Origin: Cordylochernes scorpioides
Taxonomy: Eukaryota > Arthropoda > Arachnida > Pseudoscorpiones > Chernetidae
NCBI GenBank assembly: GCA_030710605.1
Contig: CP092863.1
Span: 144,919,372 to 144,983,371 of the forward strand
Length of the DNA stretch: 64,000 bases
Reading direction: 5' to 3'
Shown piece by piece: positions 53,930 through 61,909 of this stretch. The notes under the pieces were generated by a model. That model did no database searches and was not told where the DNA came from. It saw nothing but the letters and a program-made list of their open reading frames with translations. Positions within the stretch are counted from its first letter, which is position 1. Each line of letters begins with the position of its first letter. Made by a program: the position numbers and the translations under genes.

Positions 53930-54475
53930 GATTTTTCAAATATAAACAAGTAAGTAAGTATTTTTCAATATATATAACACCCATACAAGATATAATTTTA
54001 AACAACGATCAACAATTATAAAAAAAGACAATGACAATAATAAATACATATAAATTCTCCATATTTTGAAGAATATTTTATAAACCATTTGCATATTTTA
54101 TAAACCAAGAATATTTAATATTACATATTTTACAAAAAGAAAGAGAAAGATATTGGATATAACTCGGAATAAATTGATTTTAAAAATACTTACTCTGTGA
54201 TATCCAAAATTTCAATTTAATTTTGATCCGGTTACCCTGACCTAGAAAGGAATATCAAGGGAGATGTAAAATAGAATTGGGAGAAACTAAATTGATAAGA
54301 AATTTTATATCTCTCTGAATCTAACTAAGTAAATTTGATGGAATCTAAAAAGTTCTTTTAACAAAATTATATTGACATACTGCACAAATACAATTGAAAT
54401 AAATAGAGTTTGATTGTTTGAATATATGTAAATTGCGATAAAATATAGATGGAATATTTTCCTGGAGGATATTGA
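53930..54475. other. No gene seen
   Basis: AT-rich intron sequence without recognised repeats. Confidence 0.4.
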
Positions 54476-54479
54476 TTTA

Positions 54480-54855
54480 AAGAAACAAGGGTTGCCTCTC
54501 CCGTCAAAACAGACGTCAAAACCAGACGCCATCTATTGACCGTCACCGCAAACTAGCGGCCTCGGGTTGATGACAAAGCCACAACACCAGCTTTAGCAAA
54601 CAGTTTTACCAGATAAAGACCTCTTTGGCGGTTTGTGAAGATTCCATTAAATCCCGTGTGGATCTCATGGAATAAAGTCCGCCCTAGACTGATGAGGGCC
54701 ATTAGCCTGAAACCATGGTCTCTAGGTGGACACTTCTCAGTTTACCAAAGCTGGTGTTGTGGCTTTGTCACCGACCTGAGTACGCTAGTTTGCGGCGACG
54801 GTCAATAGATGGCGTCTGGTTTTGACGTCTGTTCTGAAGGTAGAGGCGAATCTTG
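54480..54855. mobile_element. Family C inverted dimer with hammerhead
   Basis: Arms CTCTCCCGTCAAAACAGACG and CGTCTGTTCTGAAGGTAGAG, inner arms CACAACACCAGCTTTAGCAA and AAGCTGGTGTTGTGGC. The outermost TAAAGAAACAAG also matches the complement of the right end. The hammerhead at the centre is on the + strand here, opposite to the related element at 20380. Confidence 0.85.
54683..54726 (+). ncRNA. Hammerhead ribozyme motif, intact
   Basis: Stem I CCTAGA (54683-54688) pairs perfectly with TCTAGG (54721-54726). Core CTGATGA is at 54689-54695. Stem II GGGC pairs with GCCT (one G-U) around CATTA. GAAA is at 54709-54712, stem III CCATGG follows, and TC precedes the cleavage point. Stem I differs from the CTAAA/TTTAG pair of the family C copy at 20520, yet both pair: compensatory change across copies. 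Confidence 0.87.
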
Positions 54856-54889
54856 TCTCTTTAGTGCATTATAATAGTAGAAAATTATC

Positions 54890-55152
54890 ATGTTGGGTAG
54901 AAGTTCGTGACTGCTTTTACTGTCAGTATACCATATGTCTACACATGTGAAGTGCAGTTCGACTTTTGCATTTACAAATGTGCCAGAGCCCCGTTTGGTT
55001 ACTTGTACTCACTGGTGGGGTTGGACTATTTCAAGAATCGGTAGCCATTGGAGCATTTTTTCTCATAAAAAAAAGGTTCCCAATGAGGGATTCGATCCCG
55101 GGTTGTAGCGGTAGAAAACCAACGGTTTAGAACAACCTTCTACCGACCTCCT
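54890..55152 (-). mobile_element. SINE-A
   Basis: Read on the - strand: tRNA-like head with GGATCGAATCC, then the usual body. It ends inside the body at about 54890, short of the ATAAGC tail. Confidence 0.7.
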
Positions 55153-55254
55153 TACTGTAGTATAATCAAATATAACACCGTTACTCTCTCTAAATATGTA
55201 TTTTGACCTTATACAGTATGTAAATATGTATATTGTGTTTTACAATTACGGAAT

Positions 55255-55510
55255 ATTTCCTCACAATGAGTTTCTGTTTATTACAAAACGCTAGCTTTCA
55301 AGAGATAATCGTCCTTCAATGGGCTTAATAAATACTATATGCTACAAGAAATGTAAATATTTCTTGTAAGATATAGTCGATATTGTTTATTAAGCCCGTT
55401 GAAGAGCGATAATCACTTGAAAGCTAACGTTTTGTAATAAAAGGAAACTCATTGTGAGAAAATATTTTGTAATTTTAAAACGTTTTTCACAATTGTATCA
55501 TGAATAGAAA
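55255..55510. repeat. Family E inverted dimer
   Basis: CTCACAATGAGTTTCTG, CAAAACGCTAGCTTTCAAG and CTTCAATGGGCTTAATAAA on the left are mirrored on the right by TTAAGCCCGTTGAAGAGCGA, TTGAAAGCTAACGTTTTGTA and CTCATTGTGAG. Confidence 0.8.
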
Positions 55511-55514
55511 TGTA

Positions 55515-55800
55515 TATTGTGAAAGAATTTAAAAGCATGAATGTTTATTTTATACATAATACAAATTTCTACTGCCCTTACTGCGATAAAAAATATATTG
55601 GGAGGGCTTGGCTCATCAGTGGTGAACCCTCTCAGCGGTTTCGCCAATTTAATCCATCAGACCTCTTCTAAGAGCTCTAATACTGTATTGGACGTAACAA
55701 TTATTCCGCCTTCTACATGCTATCTGATAAGCAATACTGTATTGGACGATTCTGCTTATATACGCAGCACTGAAGGATGGAATCTCTGAAATGGTTTTCA
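55515..55800 (+). repeat. Family D repeat
   Basis: Forward copy: TTCTACTGCCCTTACTGCG, GGCTCATCAGTGGTGAACCC, GGTTTCGCCAATTTAATCCA, ending near CACTGAAGGATGGAATCT. Part of its head recurs at 55947-55965 against the next exon. Confidence 0.75.
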
Positions 55801-55981
55801 AGTAAACTATGGACATAACCTTATAGGACAGTAGAATTACATTCAAATATTTGCATCGAGCAATGCTCTTCTGCAAACAATAAATACAAGTCTAGTTAGG
55901 CATAAATTAACACAAAGCAATACCGCGCCATCTATACATATAAAATGAAAGGATTTAAAAGCACGAATATTGTGTTTCCAG

Positions 55982-56395
55982 ATTACGCACCTACCTTACT
56001 GGAGACTTTCTCCGCGCGGACTGTCGGACAGGGAGAAGTCGCCAGTCTACGATGTGTAGCTACAGGACAGCCCCTCCCACAAGTGACCTGGGTGTTAGAT
56101 GGAGGTCCAGTACCTGAGAGTCCGAGGGTACGAGCAGGTGACTTTGTACGTCCCGGGAGACCTGCTGTGGTAGTGAGCTACGTAAACATCTCAGCTGCCA
56201 GACCCGAGGACGGAGGGAAATACGAGTGCCGAGCTGATAATGAAGCAGGTACGGCGAGACACGCCCGGCGGCTTGATGTCTACGGACCTCCAGTTGTACG
56301 TCCCATGTCCAACGTCACAGCGGTGGCTGGAGACAGGCTACGTATCATCTGTCCTGTGGGGGGACATCCAATCCTCAGTGTACGGTGGGATAAAG
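55982..56395 (+). CDS. Dscam: Dscam-family exon, Ig5 and first part of Ig6
   Basis: Acceptor GTTTCCAG ends at 55981; donor G|GTAATC begins at 56396; both phase 1, 138 codons. It holds one full I-set Ig domain (cysteine in LRCVATG, VTWVLDG, then DGGKYEC) ending ARRLDVYG. The start of the next follows (VRPMSNVTAVAGD, IICPVGGHP, RWDK). APTLLETFS and the VYG-P-x-x-RPM junction are highly typical of Dscam across arthropods. The GC-rich exon sits directly against family D repeat sequence. Splitting the second domain after WDK is matched by the next exon. Domain numbers are inferred. Confidence 0.92.
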
Positions 56396-56494
56396 GTAAT
56401 CATTCCTAACTACTACCATCATTATTTTTTACATATTTTCATAATTAAAAATAAAAATTGAAAGAGAGAGAAACATTTATACAATTAAAAGAAA

Positions 56495-56770
56495 AATACA
56501 TCTCCTTATCGTACAAATTGAAGTTTCTGATGGCTTGCGACATCTATCGGAATAAATATCAATATATCTTTGATTTTTTCAATCATTCCAGATTTCATCA
56601 AGCATCTTTCAGTTCATGATGGTTGTCAAATCTCTTTTTCAAAAAATCTCAAGCTTTACAAGCTTGACACCTTAATATGATTGAGTAGAGATAAGAAAGA
56701 AGAAGAAGATCTTTCAGTTGAACAATAAGGAAATGCCTTTTTATTAATTTATTCATCTTATCGCAGTATA
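56495..56770. repeat. Family B inverted dimer, degraded
   Basis: TGATGGCTTGCGACATCTAT on the left; TTTCAGTTGAACAATAAGGA and the TTATCGCAGTATAATTCCAC flank on the right. The middle is replaced and no hammerhead remains. Confidence 0.6.
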
Positions 56771-57061
56771 ATTCCACAATTTGACTATTTTTTTTCACAT
56801 TAAAACAATTGCTCTTTGTATTTGAGATTTTTATAAGATATAATTTGAAAATTTTAAGATACTATATCTCGATAAAATATATTAATAGTGGTTTTGAGCT
56901 TATTAAAAAGCATGTATACACAAGATAGAATGAATCTATTTATTTCTATATAAAATATTGTTTACAAAGTATATTTAGTTGTAAAGAGGAATCATATGGT
57001 TCAATTCTGATGTGCCAGGCCATCTCAATATAATTTTCAATGCAGTATGGATAGTATAAGA

Positions 57062-57402
57062 TCCTTTATTTATACTGAACATGCGTCGGACCTGGATGCT
57101 GTTGTTGGGTTCTGTGTTGTCTGGAGTATAGGAGTTCTATCTATGTTAACTTCCTGTGGTGAATCTGTATAAGACCGGTGGTCTTAATAAAGCTGTATGT
57201 GTGTGTATTCTGTTATAACGTCGGACCTGGAGGCTGTTGTTGGGTTCTGTGCTGTCTGGAGTATAGGAGTTCTATCTATGTTAACTTCTTGTGGTGAATC
57301 TGTATAAGACTGTATGTGTGTGTATTCTGTTATAACGTCGGACCTGGAGATGTGATGAATCTGTATAAGACTGATGGTTTTAATAAAGCTATATGTGTAT
57401 TT
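57062..57402 (+). repeat. Tandem repeat built from a LINE-like 3' tail
   Basis: Two and a half copies spaced 135 and 117 bp: GTCGGACCTGGA, GTATAGGAGTTCTATCTATG, GAATCTGTATAAGAC, then GTCTTAATAAAGCTGTATG. The AAGAC...GTCTTAATAAAGC end matches the tails at 58690, 61330 and 61490. Confidence 0.7.
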
Positions 57403-57545
57403 AAAAAAGAATAAATCGCGTAAAAATAGTTTCATTTCTTGTACATATGCTCATGGAAAAAACTTGAAGAAGAATAATATTTTGATGTAGCTGTCAGTAT
57501 ATCGGCTGGAATATTCTACAGTGGGTGGTGTACCATTTTATTTTT

Positions 57546-57846
57546 TTGCTTATCTAGTACACGTGGTACAGGTCATGATAATCATGGTGGGTAGAAGTAG
57601 GCGACTGTTTTTACTGTAAGCGCACCACATGTCTACACATATGAAAAGCAGTTTGACTTTGCATTTACAAATGTGCCAGAACCCCGTTCGGTTACTTGAA
57701 CTCACTGGTGGGAGTTAGACTTTTGCAAGAAACGGGGGCCATTGTAGCATTTTTTTAATCAGGAAAAATTGCCCAATGCGGGGATCGAACCCGGGTCGTA
57801 GTGGTCGAAAACACATGATTTATACCAGCCTTCCACCGACCCCTCC
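57546..57846 (-). mobile_element. SINE-A, near full length
   Basis: On the - strand: tRNA-like head with a B-box-like GGGTTCGATCCCC, body, then CACGTGTACTAGATAAGC and A's. It ends 148 bases before the next exon. Confidence 0.78.
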
Positions 57847-57993
57847 TTGGCGTCTTAATGTCTTCATTTGTTAAAAAATTCTATTATATCTAATTTGTCG
57901 ATATTTTGATCCTGTCGGAAATTTTATCTGTCGGATATATCGACCCGGACATACAGTGTGGTGTACCATTCCTACAGACAACTGATGTTCCAG

Positions 57994-58152
57994 ATGGAGT
58001 ACGACTTCCGTACAACCACCGACAGAAAGTGGACAGCAACGTTCTGGAGGTGTCTCAAGTGGAACGGACAGCAGACGGTGGACTCTACACCTGCGCAGCC
58101 CGTGGACCTGAGGGGAAATCAGCCCGTGGGTCTACACGAGTCTCCGTTCTAG
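57994..58152 (+). CDS. Dscam: Dscam-family exon, second part of Ig6
   Basis: Acceptor GATGTTCCAG ends at 57993; donor CTAG|GTCTGT begins at 58153; both phase 1, 53 codons. It completes the domain begun in the previous exon: the join reads RWDKDGVRLPYNHRQKV, and GGLYTCAARGPEGKSARGS follows the Dscam pattern ending SVL. The donor has an unusual +3 C. No later exon was found in the remaining 5.8 kb, so the next intron extends past the window. Confidence 0.9.
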   Translation: MEYDFRTTTDRKWTATFWRCLKWNGQQTVDSTPAQPVDLRGNQPVGLHESPF

Positions 58153-58334
58153 GTCTGTACATCCCTTCATCTCTATCTTTACCTTTCCTGAAAATATCGA
58201 AATTCATAGCAAACATACATTCAATGTAGGTAGAATACCTTTTATCCATACGAAATTCTACCAATATTTCGGCAATCAGCACGCTCTTCTTCATTTTCTA
58301 TTTGAAATTTGATATTATTTTATTATATAAAAAT

Positions 58335-58500
58335 ATAAGTTGCCTCTCCCGTCAAAATAGATACTGAAATTAAACGATATCTATTGACCATCACCGAAAA
58401 CTAGCGGACTCAGGTCCGTGACATAGCCACAACTACCAGCTTTGTCAAACTGAGTAAAGCGGTATGCACAGTTGCTTCTCGACAAAAAAGACCCGGGATT
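58335..58500 (+). repeat. Family C left arm, joined to SINE-A
   Basis: GCCTCTCCCGTCAAAATAGA, ACTAGCGGACTCAGGTCCGT and CAACTACCAGCTTTGTCAAA match the left half of family C. It ends where the SINE-A fragment begins; no hammerhead. Confidence 0.65.
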
Positions 58501-58504
58501 AAAT

Positions 58505-58660
58505 TCCGTATAAGTACATGTAACCAAACGGGACTCTGGTACATTTGTAAGTGCAAATGTCGAACTGCTATCTACATGTGTAGACATGTGGTGCGCACAT
58601 TAACATCGCTAATTACCATCTTGATTATCATAATCTATACCACGTAAACACATGAAATAA
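58505..58660 (+). mobile_element. SINE-A 3' part
   Basis: Forward body: AACCAAACGGGACTCTGG, TACATGTGTAGACATGTGG and an end near ACCACGTAAACACATG. Confidence 0.65.
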
Positions 58661-58689
58661 ATTTTAAAAAAGCACCTATAATGTTAATT

Positions 58690-58790
58690 ACCTCAATACA
58701 ACAACAACAACAAAAGCTTTATTAAGACCTTATAGTCTTATACAAATTCTCCAAGCAGAAATACAGGATACAGGCAGGAAAAACAGTGAT
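58690..58790 (-). repeat. LINE-like 3' tail
   Basis: ACAACAACAACAAAAGC, then TTTATTAAGACCTTATAG and GTCTTATACAAATTCTCC: the reverse complement of the tail AAGAC...GTCTTAATAAAGC with TTGTTG repeats. Confidence 0.6.
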
Positions 58791-59129
58791 AGAACTTAAT
58801 GGTATCATTATATATATACAGGGAAAATTATATAAAGACAATCAAGTTAATAGATTAATCTGGACAATTTGGAAGCAAAGGAAGTTACTATACATGGATT
58901 TACCTGGGATTCTTGTTAATTATGTCAATACATTATATTAAGAAGACAACAAGATCTTTCGAGAGACTCCATTTATCAAGTAAAATGAATAAACGAATAT
59001 TTGGTGAAAAATTACAATTTCAAAAGAGAGATCCATCTTCAGGTGATACCCACTAGTTATCCATGTTATACAAATTATTTTTCATGAGAAATAATAATGA
59101 ATTAAGTGTTAATTAATATGGTGAAAACA

Positions 59130-59640
59130 TCAGGCTTTCAAGAATAAGTTTTCCAACGATTTCGCCAATTTGATCAACCAGACCGCTTCTTTAGAGCTCT
59201 AATACTGTACACCTATCCCCCGATTTACACGGTAGATACGTTCCTGAGAAAAACGTGTAAATCGGGGGATAGGTGTACACAGAAATAAAAATAAAATGCA
59301 TTGACAGGTTAAAATATGTAGTCGGCACATAAGCTCGGGATTCCTCGTGAGATGTGTACACAGCGCATGTGTTCAATCACAGTAGCATTTAGTATAGTGC
59401 GATAAAAACAACAAAAAAAAATATTATTTGGAAAACCGTGTAAAAGCGAAACCGTGTAAAACAAGAACCGTGTAAATCGGGGGATAGGTGTATTGGATCA
59501 ATCCTGATACACTAAGTGTGAAATCTCCACTCCAAATATTTTTATATCACAGTAAGGAGAGAAGAAATTTGATTTATTTGTGAAAGAAACATTCACGTCT
59601 TACTATTTTCATTTTACGATGCACTAGCGCGCCATCTGTT
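59130..59640 (+). repeat. Family D repeat split by a MITE
   Basis: TTTCGCCAATTTGATCAACC to AATACTGTA, interrupted at 59210-59490, then TATTGGATCAATCC and the reversed GTAAGGAGAGAAGAAATTTG end with GCACTAGCGCGCCATCTG. Confidence 0.65.
59210..59490. mobile_element. MITE, Tc1/mariner-pogo type, 281 bp
   Basis: Terminal inverted repeats CACCTATCCCCCGATTTACA and its complement TGTAAATCGGGGGATAGGTG, at least 21 bp, flanked by TA on both sides (59208-59209, 59491-59492). The family D consensus AATACTGTATTGG shows the empty site. An inner repeat of the end lies near 59250-59275. The ends and the GAAAACCGTGTAAAAGCGAA part recall pogo/Tigger-like transposons. No coding sequence. Confidence 0.82.
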
Positions 59641-59689
59641 ATCAAATTACCAAACTATTTTAGACGCGAAATATTATTTTTAAAATAAA

Positions 59690-59965
59690 ATAATTTCTAC
59701 TGCCCTTACTGTAATGGAAAAATTAAAGGGAGGGCCTGGCTCATCAGTGGTGAACCCTCCCAGCGGTATGGTAGATTAAACTGGCGAAACCGCTGGGAGG
59801 GTTCACCACTGATGAGTCAGGTCCTCCCTTTAATTTTTCCATTGCAGTAAGGGGACAGTAGAAATTGTTTTATTTTAAAAACAATATTACGCGTCTAAAA
59901 TAGTTTCGTAATTTTTCATTTGTTATATATATACGGCGTGTTATTGCATTGTATTAAAAAAACTA
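59690..59965. repeat. Family D inverted dimer
   Basis: GGCCTGGCTCATCAGTGGTG and ATGGTAGATTAAACTGGCGA, then the mirrored CACCACTGATGAGTCAGGTC and GTAAGGGGACAGTAGAAATT. Arms of about 120 bp are nearly perfect complements. Confidence 0.88.
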
Positions 59966-60249
59966 TGTTATTTCTTTGTAAACATTTTTCAAACGTACAC
60001 AAAAATGTCTCAATTGAAGCAACGACAAATGTAACTTGAGGTGAAGAAGTTAAAACCTCTTTCTACCCACTTAATCTCAAGATTAACGTCTCTAATCTTA
60101 AACCTCATTCTGAAATGTTCTTTTTAATTGATTCCTTTATTTCTTTCTATTGAATAGAAGGGGTTGGTAAATGCCATTGTTGTTTTTTTTTTAACAAACC
60201 AAATTACTACAGACATTAAACGAAAAAGATGAATACTTCATTGGATGGA

Positions 60250-60650
60250 CTTTATTCATCAGTGATGGAAATTGGAGCGGTTGAAGACTCTAGCTGTCAT
60301 TGTGGCAAAGAATTCCAGGACTCGAGACACCTACTGCTGGAATGCCCACTCTTCTTTGCCGCTAGACAACATACAATGTTGTAGATCTATATAAATTTGT
60401 AAATAGCAGAGAGAATTATCATAGATTTAACTATTTTTGTAAATATATTTATGATTATCTTTCTAACCTGACAGGTTCAGGTTCCTAATATATATTATTG
60501 TTTCTCTTTTTATTTTTTTTTACTTGTTTTTGTATAATATGTTTATAACTGTTTCTGTTTTAAAAAAAATGTAAATCGACGCAATTACTCCTAGCCGGGA
60601 TATCGCGTTTTGTGTGTTGAAATGAAATAAAAATAATAAAATCTCAAGAT
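60250..60650 (+). mobile_element. LINE 3' end with zinc-finger remnant
   Basis: 60270-60385 reads EDSSCHCGKEFQDSRHLLLECPLFFAARQ in fragments C-x-C-G, H and CP. This is the C-terminal motif of Jockey or R1-like elements. The UTR ends near GTTGAAATGAAATAAAAATA. It shares the layout of 14530-14850. No reverse transcriptase domain remains. Confidence 0.55.
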
Positions 60651-60824
60651 TTATTTGATCTTTTCATTTAGTGCTTTCATAAATTTGTATTTTAAAGTGA
60701 AATATAGAAGTTATGGAAAATAATGAATATAGAAATATATTTTGTACCTTTTAAAAGTATTTAAAACATTAAAATTTGTTAATTATCCCATTACGATACG
60801 TTATAAAAAATTGAAAAGCGTCTA

Positions 60825-60975
60825 CATCGACACTATGGTTTCAGGCTAATGGCCTTCGTCATGTTGTGGATTTGACACCGACCCGATCCGTTAGTATGCC
60901 GAGACTGTCAATAGTTGACGCTAAATTTCAACGTCTATTTTGACGGGAGAGGTGACCTTAATTCTAATAGATTAA
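60825..60975 (-). repeat. Family C arm with decayed hammerhead
   Basis: The hammerhead region on the - strand reads ATGACGA, AGGCCATTAGCCT, GAAACCATAG. The first core base is changed and stem I is lost. The outer arm ATTTTGACGGGAGAGGTGAC follows. Confidence 0.65.
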
Positions 60976-61084
60976 TATTTCCTCGGCATAATTTCCATTT
61001 TACTAATCATTTTTTTTTTATTTATAACATGTTATAAAAGATTGAATATTGTGATAATAAATTGATATAATTATATATATTTAT

Positions 61085-61260
61085 ATACAGATATTTAAAC
61101 CACGAATGTTTATTTTATATATAAAACAAACTTCTACTGTCCTTACTGCGATAAAAAAATAATTGGGAGGGTTTGGCTCATTAGTGGTGAACCCTACTTG
61201 CAGTTTCGCCAATTTAATCTACCAGATGATTTGATTTATTTTATATAGATGGCGCGTTAT
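61085..61260 (+). repeat. Family D repeat, forward arm
   Basis: AACTTCTACTGTCCTTACTG, TTTGGCTCATTAGTGGTGAA and AGTTTCGCCAATTTAATCTA, then TAGATGGCGCGTTATTTC. Confidence 0.75.
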
Positions 61261-61324
61261 TTCTTTATAATAAATATATTTATTCATTTGTTTGCTTCAG
61301 CTTACAGGTATTACATTATAACAC

Positions 61325-61570
61325 ACACACACACACACAAAAGCCTTTATTAAGACACACTGGTCTTATAGAGGATTCTCCCCGAGATTACAAGAGAGAT
61401 AGGCCTGTGAAAGTGGGGAATATACAGAAGAAGAAAGATTATGTAAGTATGATATATACATACACATACATATATACAACATAACAACAAAAGCCCCCAT
61501 TAAGACCCAAAGTCTTACAAAAGACTCGACTGCAGGATCCAAGAAGCAAGGTAAGAAAGAAACAAAGAAG
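61325..61570 (-). repeat. Two LINE-like 3' tails in reverse
   Basis: CACACACAAAAGCCTTTATT with AAGACACACTGGTCTTATAG (about 61330-61420), and ACAACAAAAGCCCCCATTAA with GACCCAAAGTCTTAC (about 61485-61540). Same tail type as 58690-58790. Confidence 0.6.
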
Positions 61571-61691
61571 TGAACAAAAAATAAGGAAAAAAAAATAATA
61601 TATTTATATCCACATATATACACATTCACTCAATTTAAGGTAACAGTATTACATTATAACAAGTGGAGGAAAAATAGTACAAATGTTATAT

Positions 61692-61870
61692 TGTCACGGT
61701 AGAGATAACGAGCACTACAAAAGTTTAAGTAAAAAATAGTTTATTTAGAAAATGCAAAACTATCTCTAAAAATTTATTTACAACTAAAATATATAAGAAT
61801 CGTAATGAGTGACTATGCAAATATTAATGATGATATACCACCGAATATTTAAAATAATTATTCAGTGACA
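61692..61870 (-). repeat. Ty3/gypsy 3' LTR
   Basis: Bounded by TGTCAC at its start (- strand, 61870) and GTGACA at its end (61692), next to the purine tract. Boundaries were inferred from the terminal inverted bases; the partner LTR is not in view. Confidence 0.7.
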
Positions 61871-61909
61871 TTGCCCCCTTCCTAGATGAACAGCGTCCCG
61901 CTGTAATTA

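Larger units (their letters stand above)
16942..55981 (+). other. Dscam intron of about 39 kb
   Basis: Runs from the GTAAGT donor at 16942 to the TTCCAG acceptor ending at 55981. The phase-1 exon ends fit, and the join reads IGGDYAPTLLETFS, as expected between Dscam Ig domains. It is filled with repeats, the Penelope-like array and the BEL element. No extra Ig exon was seen inside. Confidence 0.75.
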
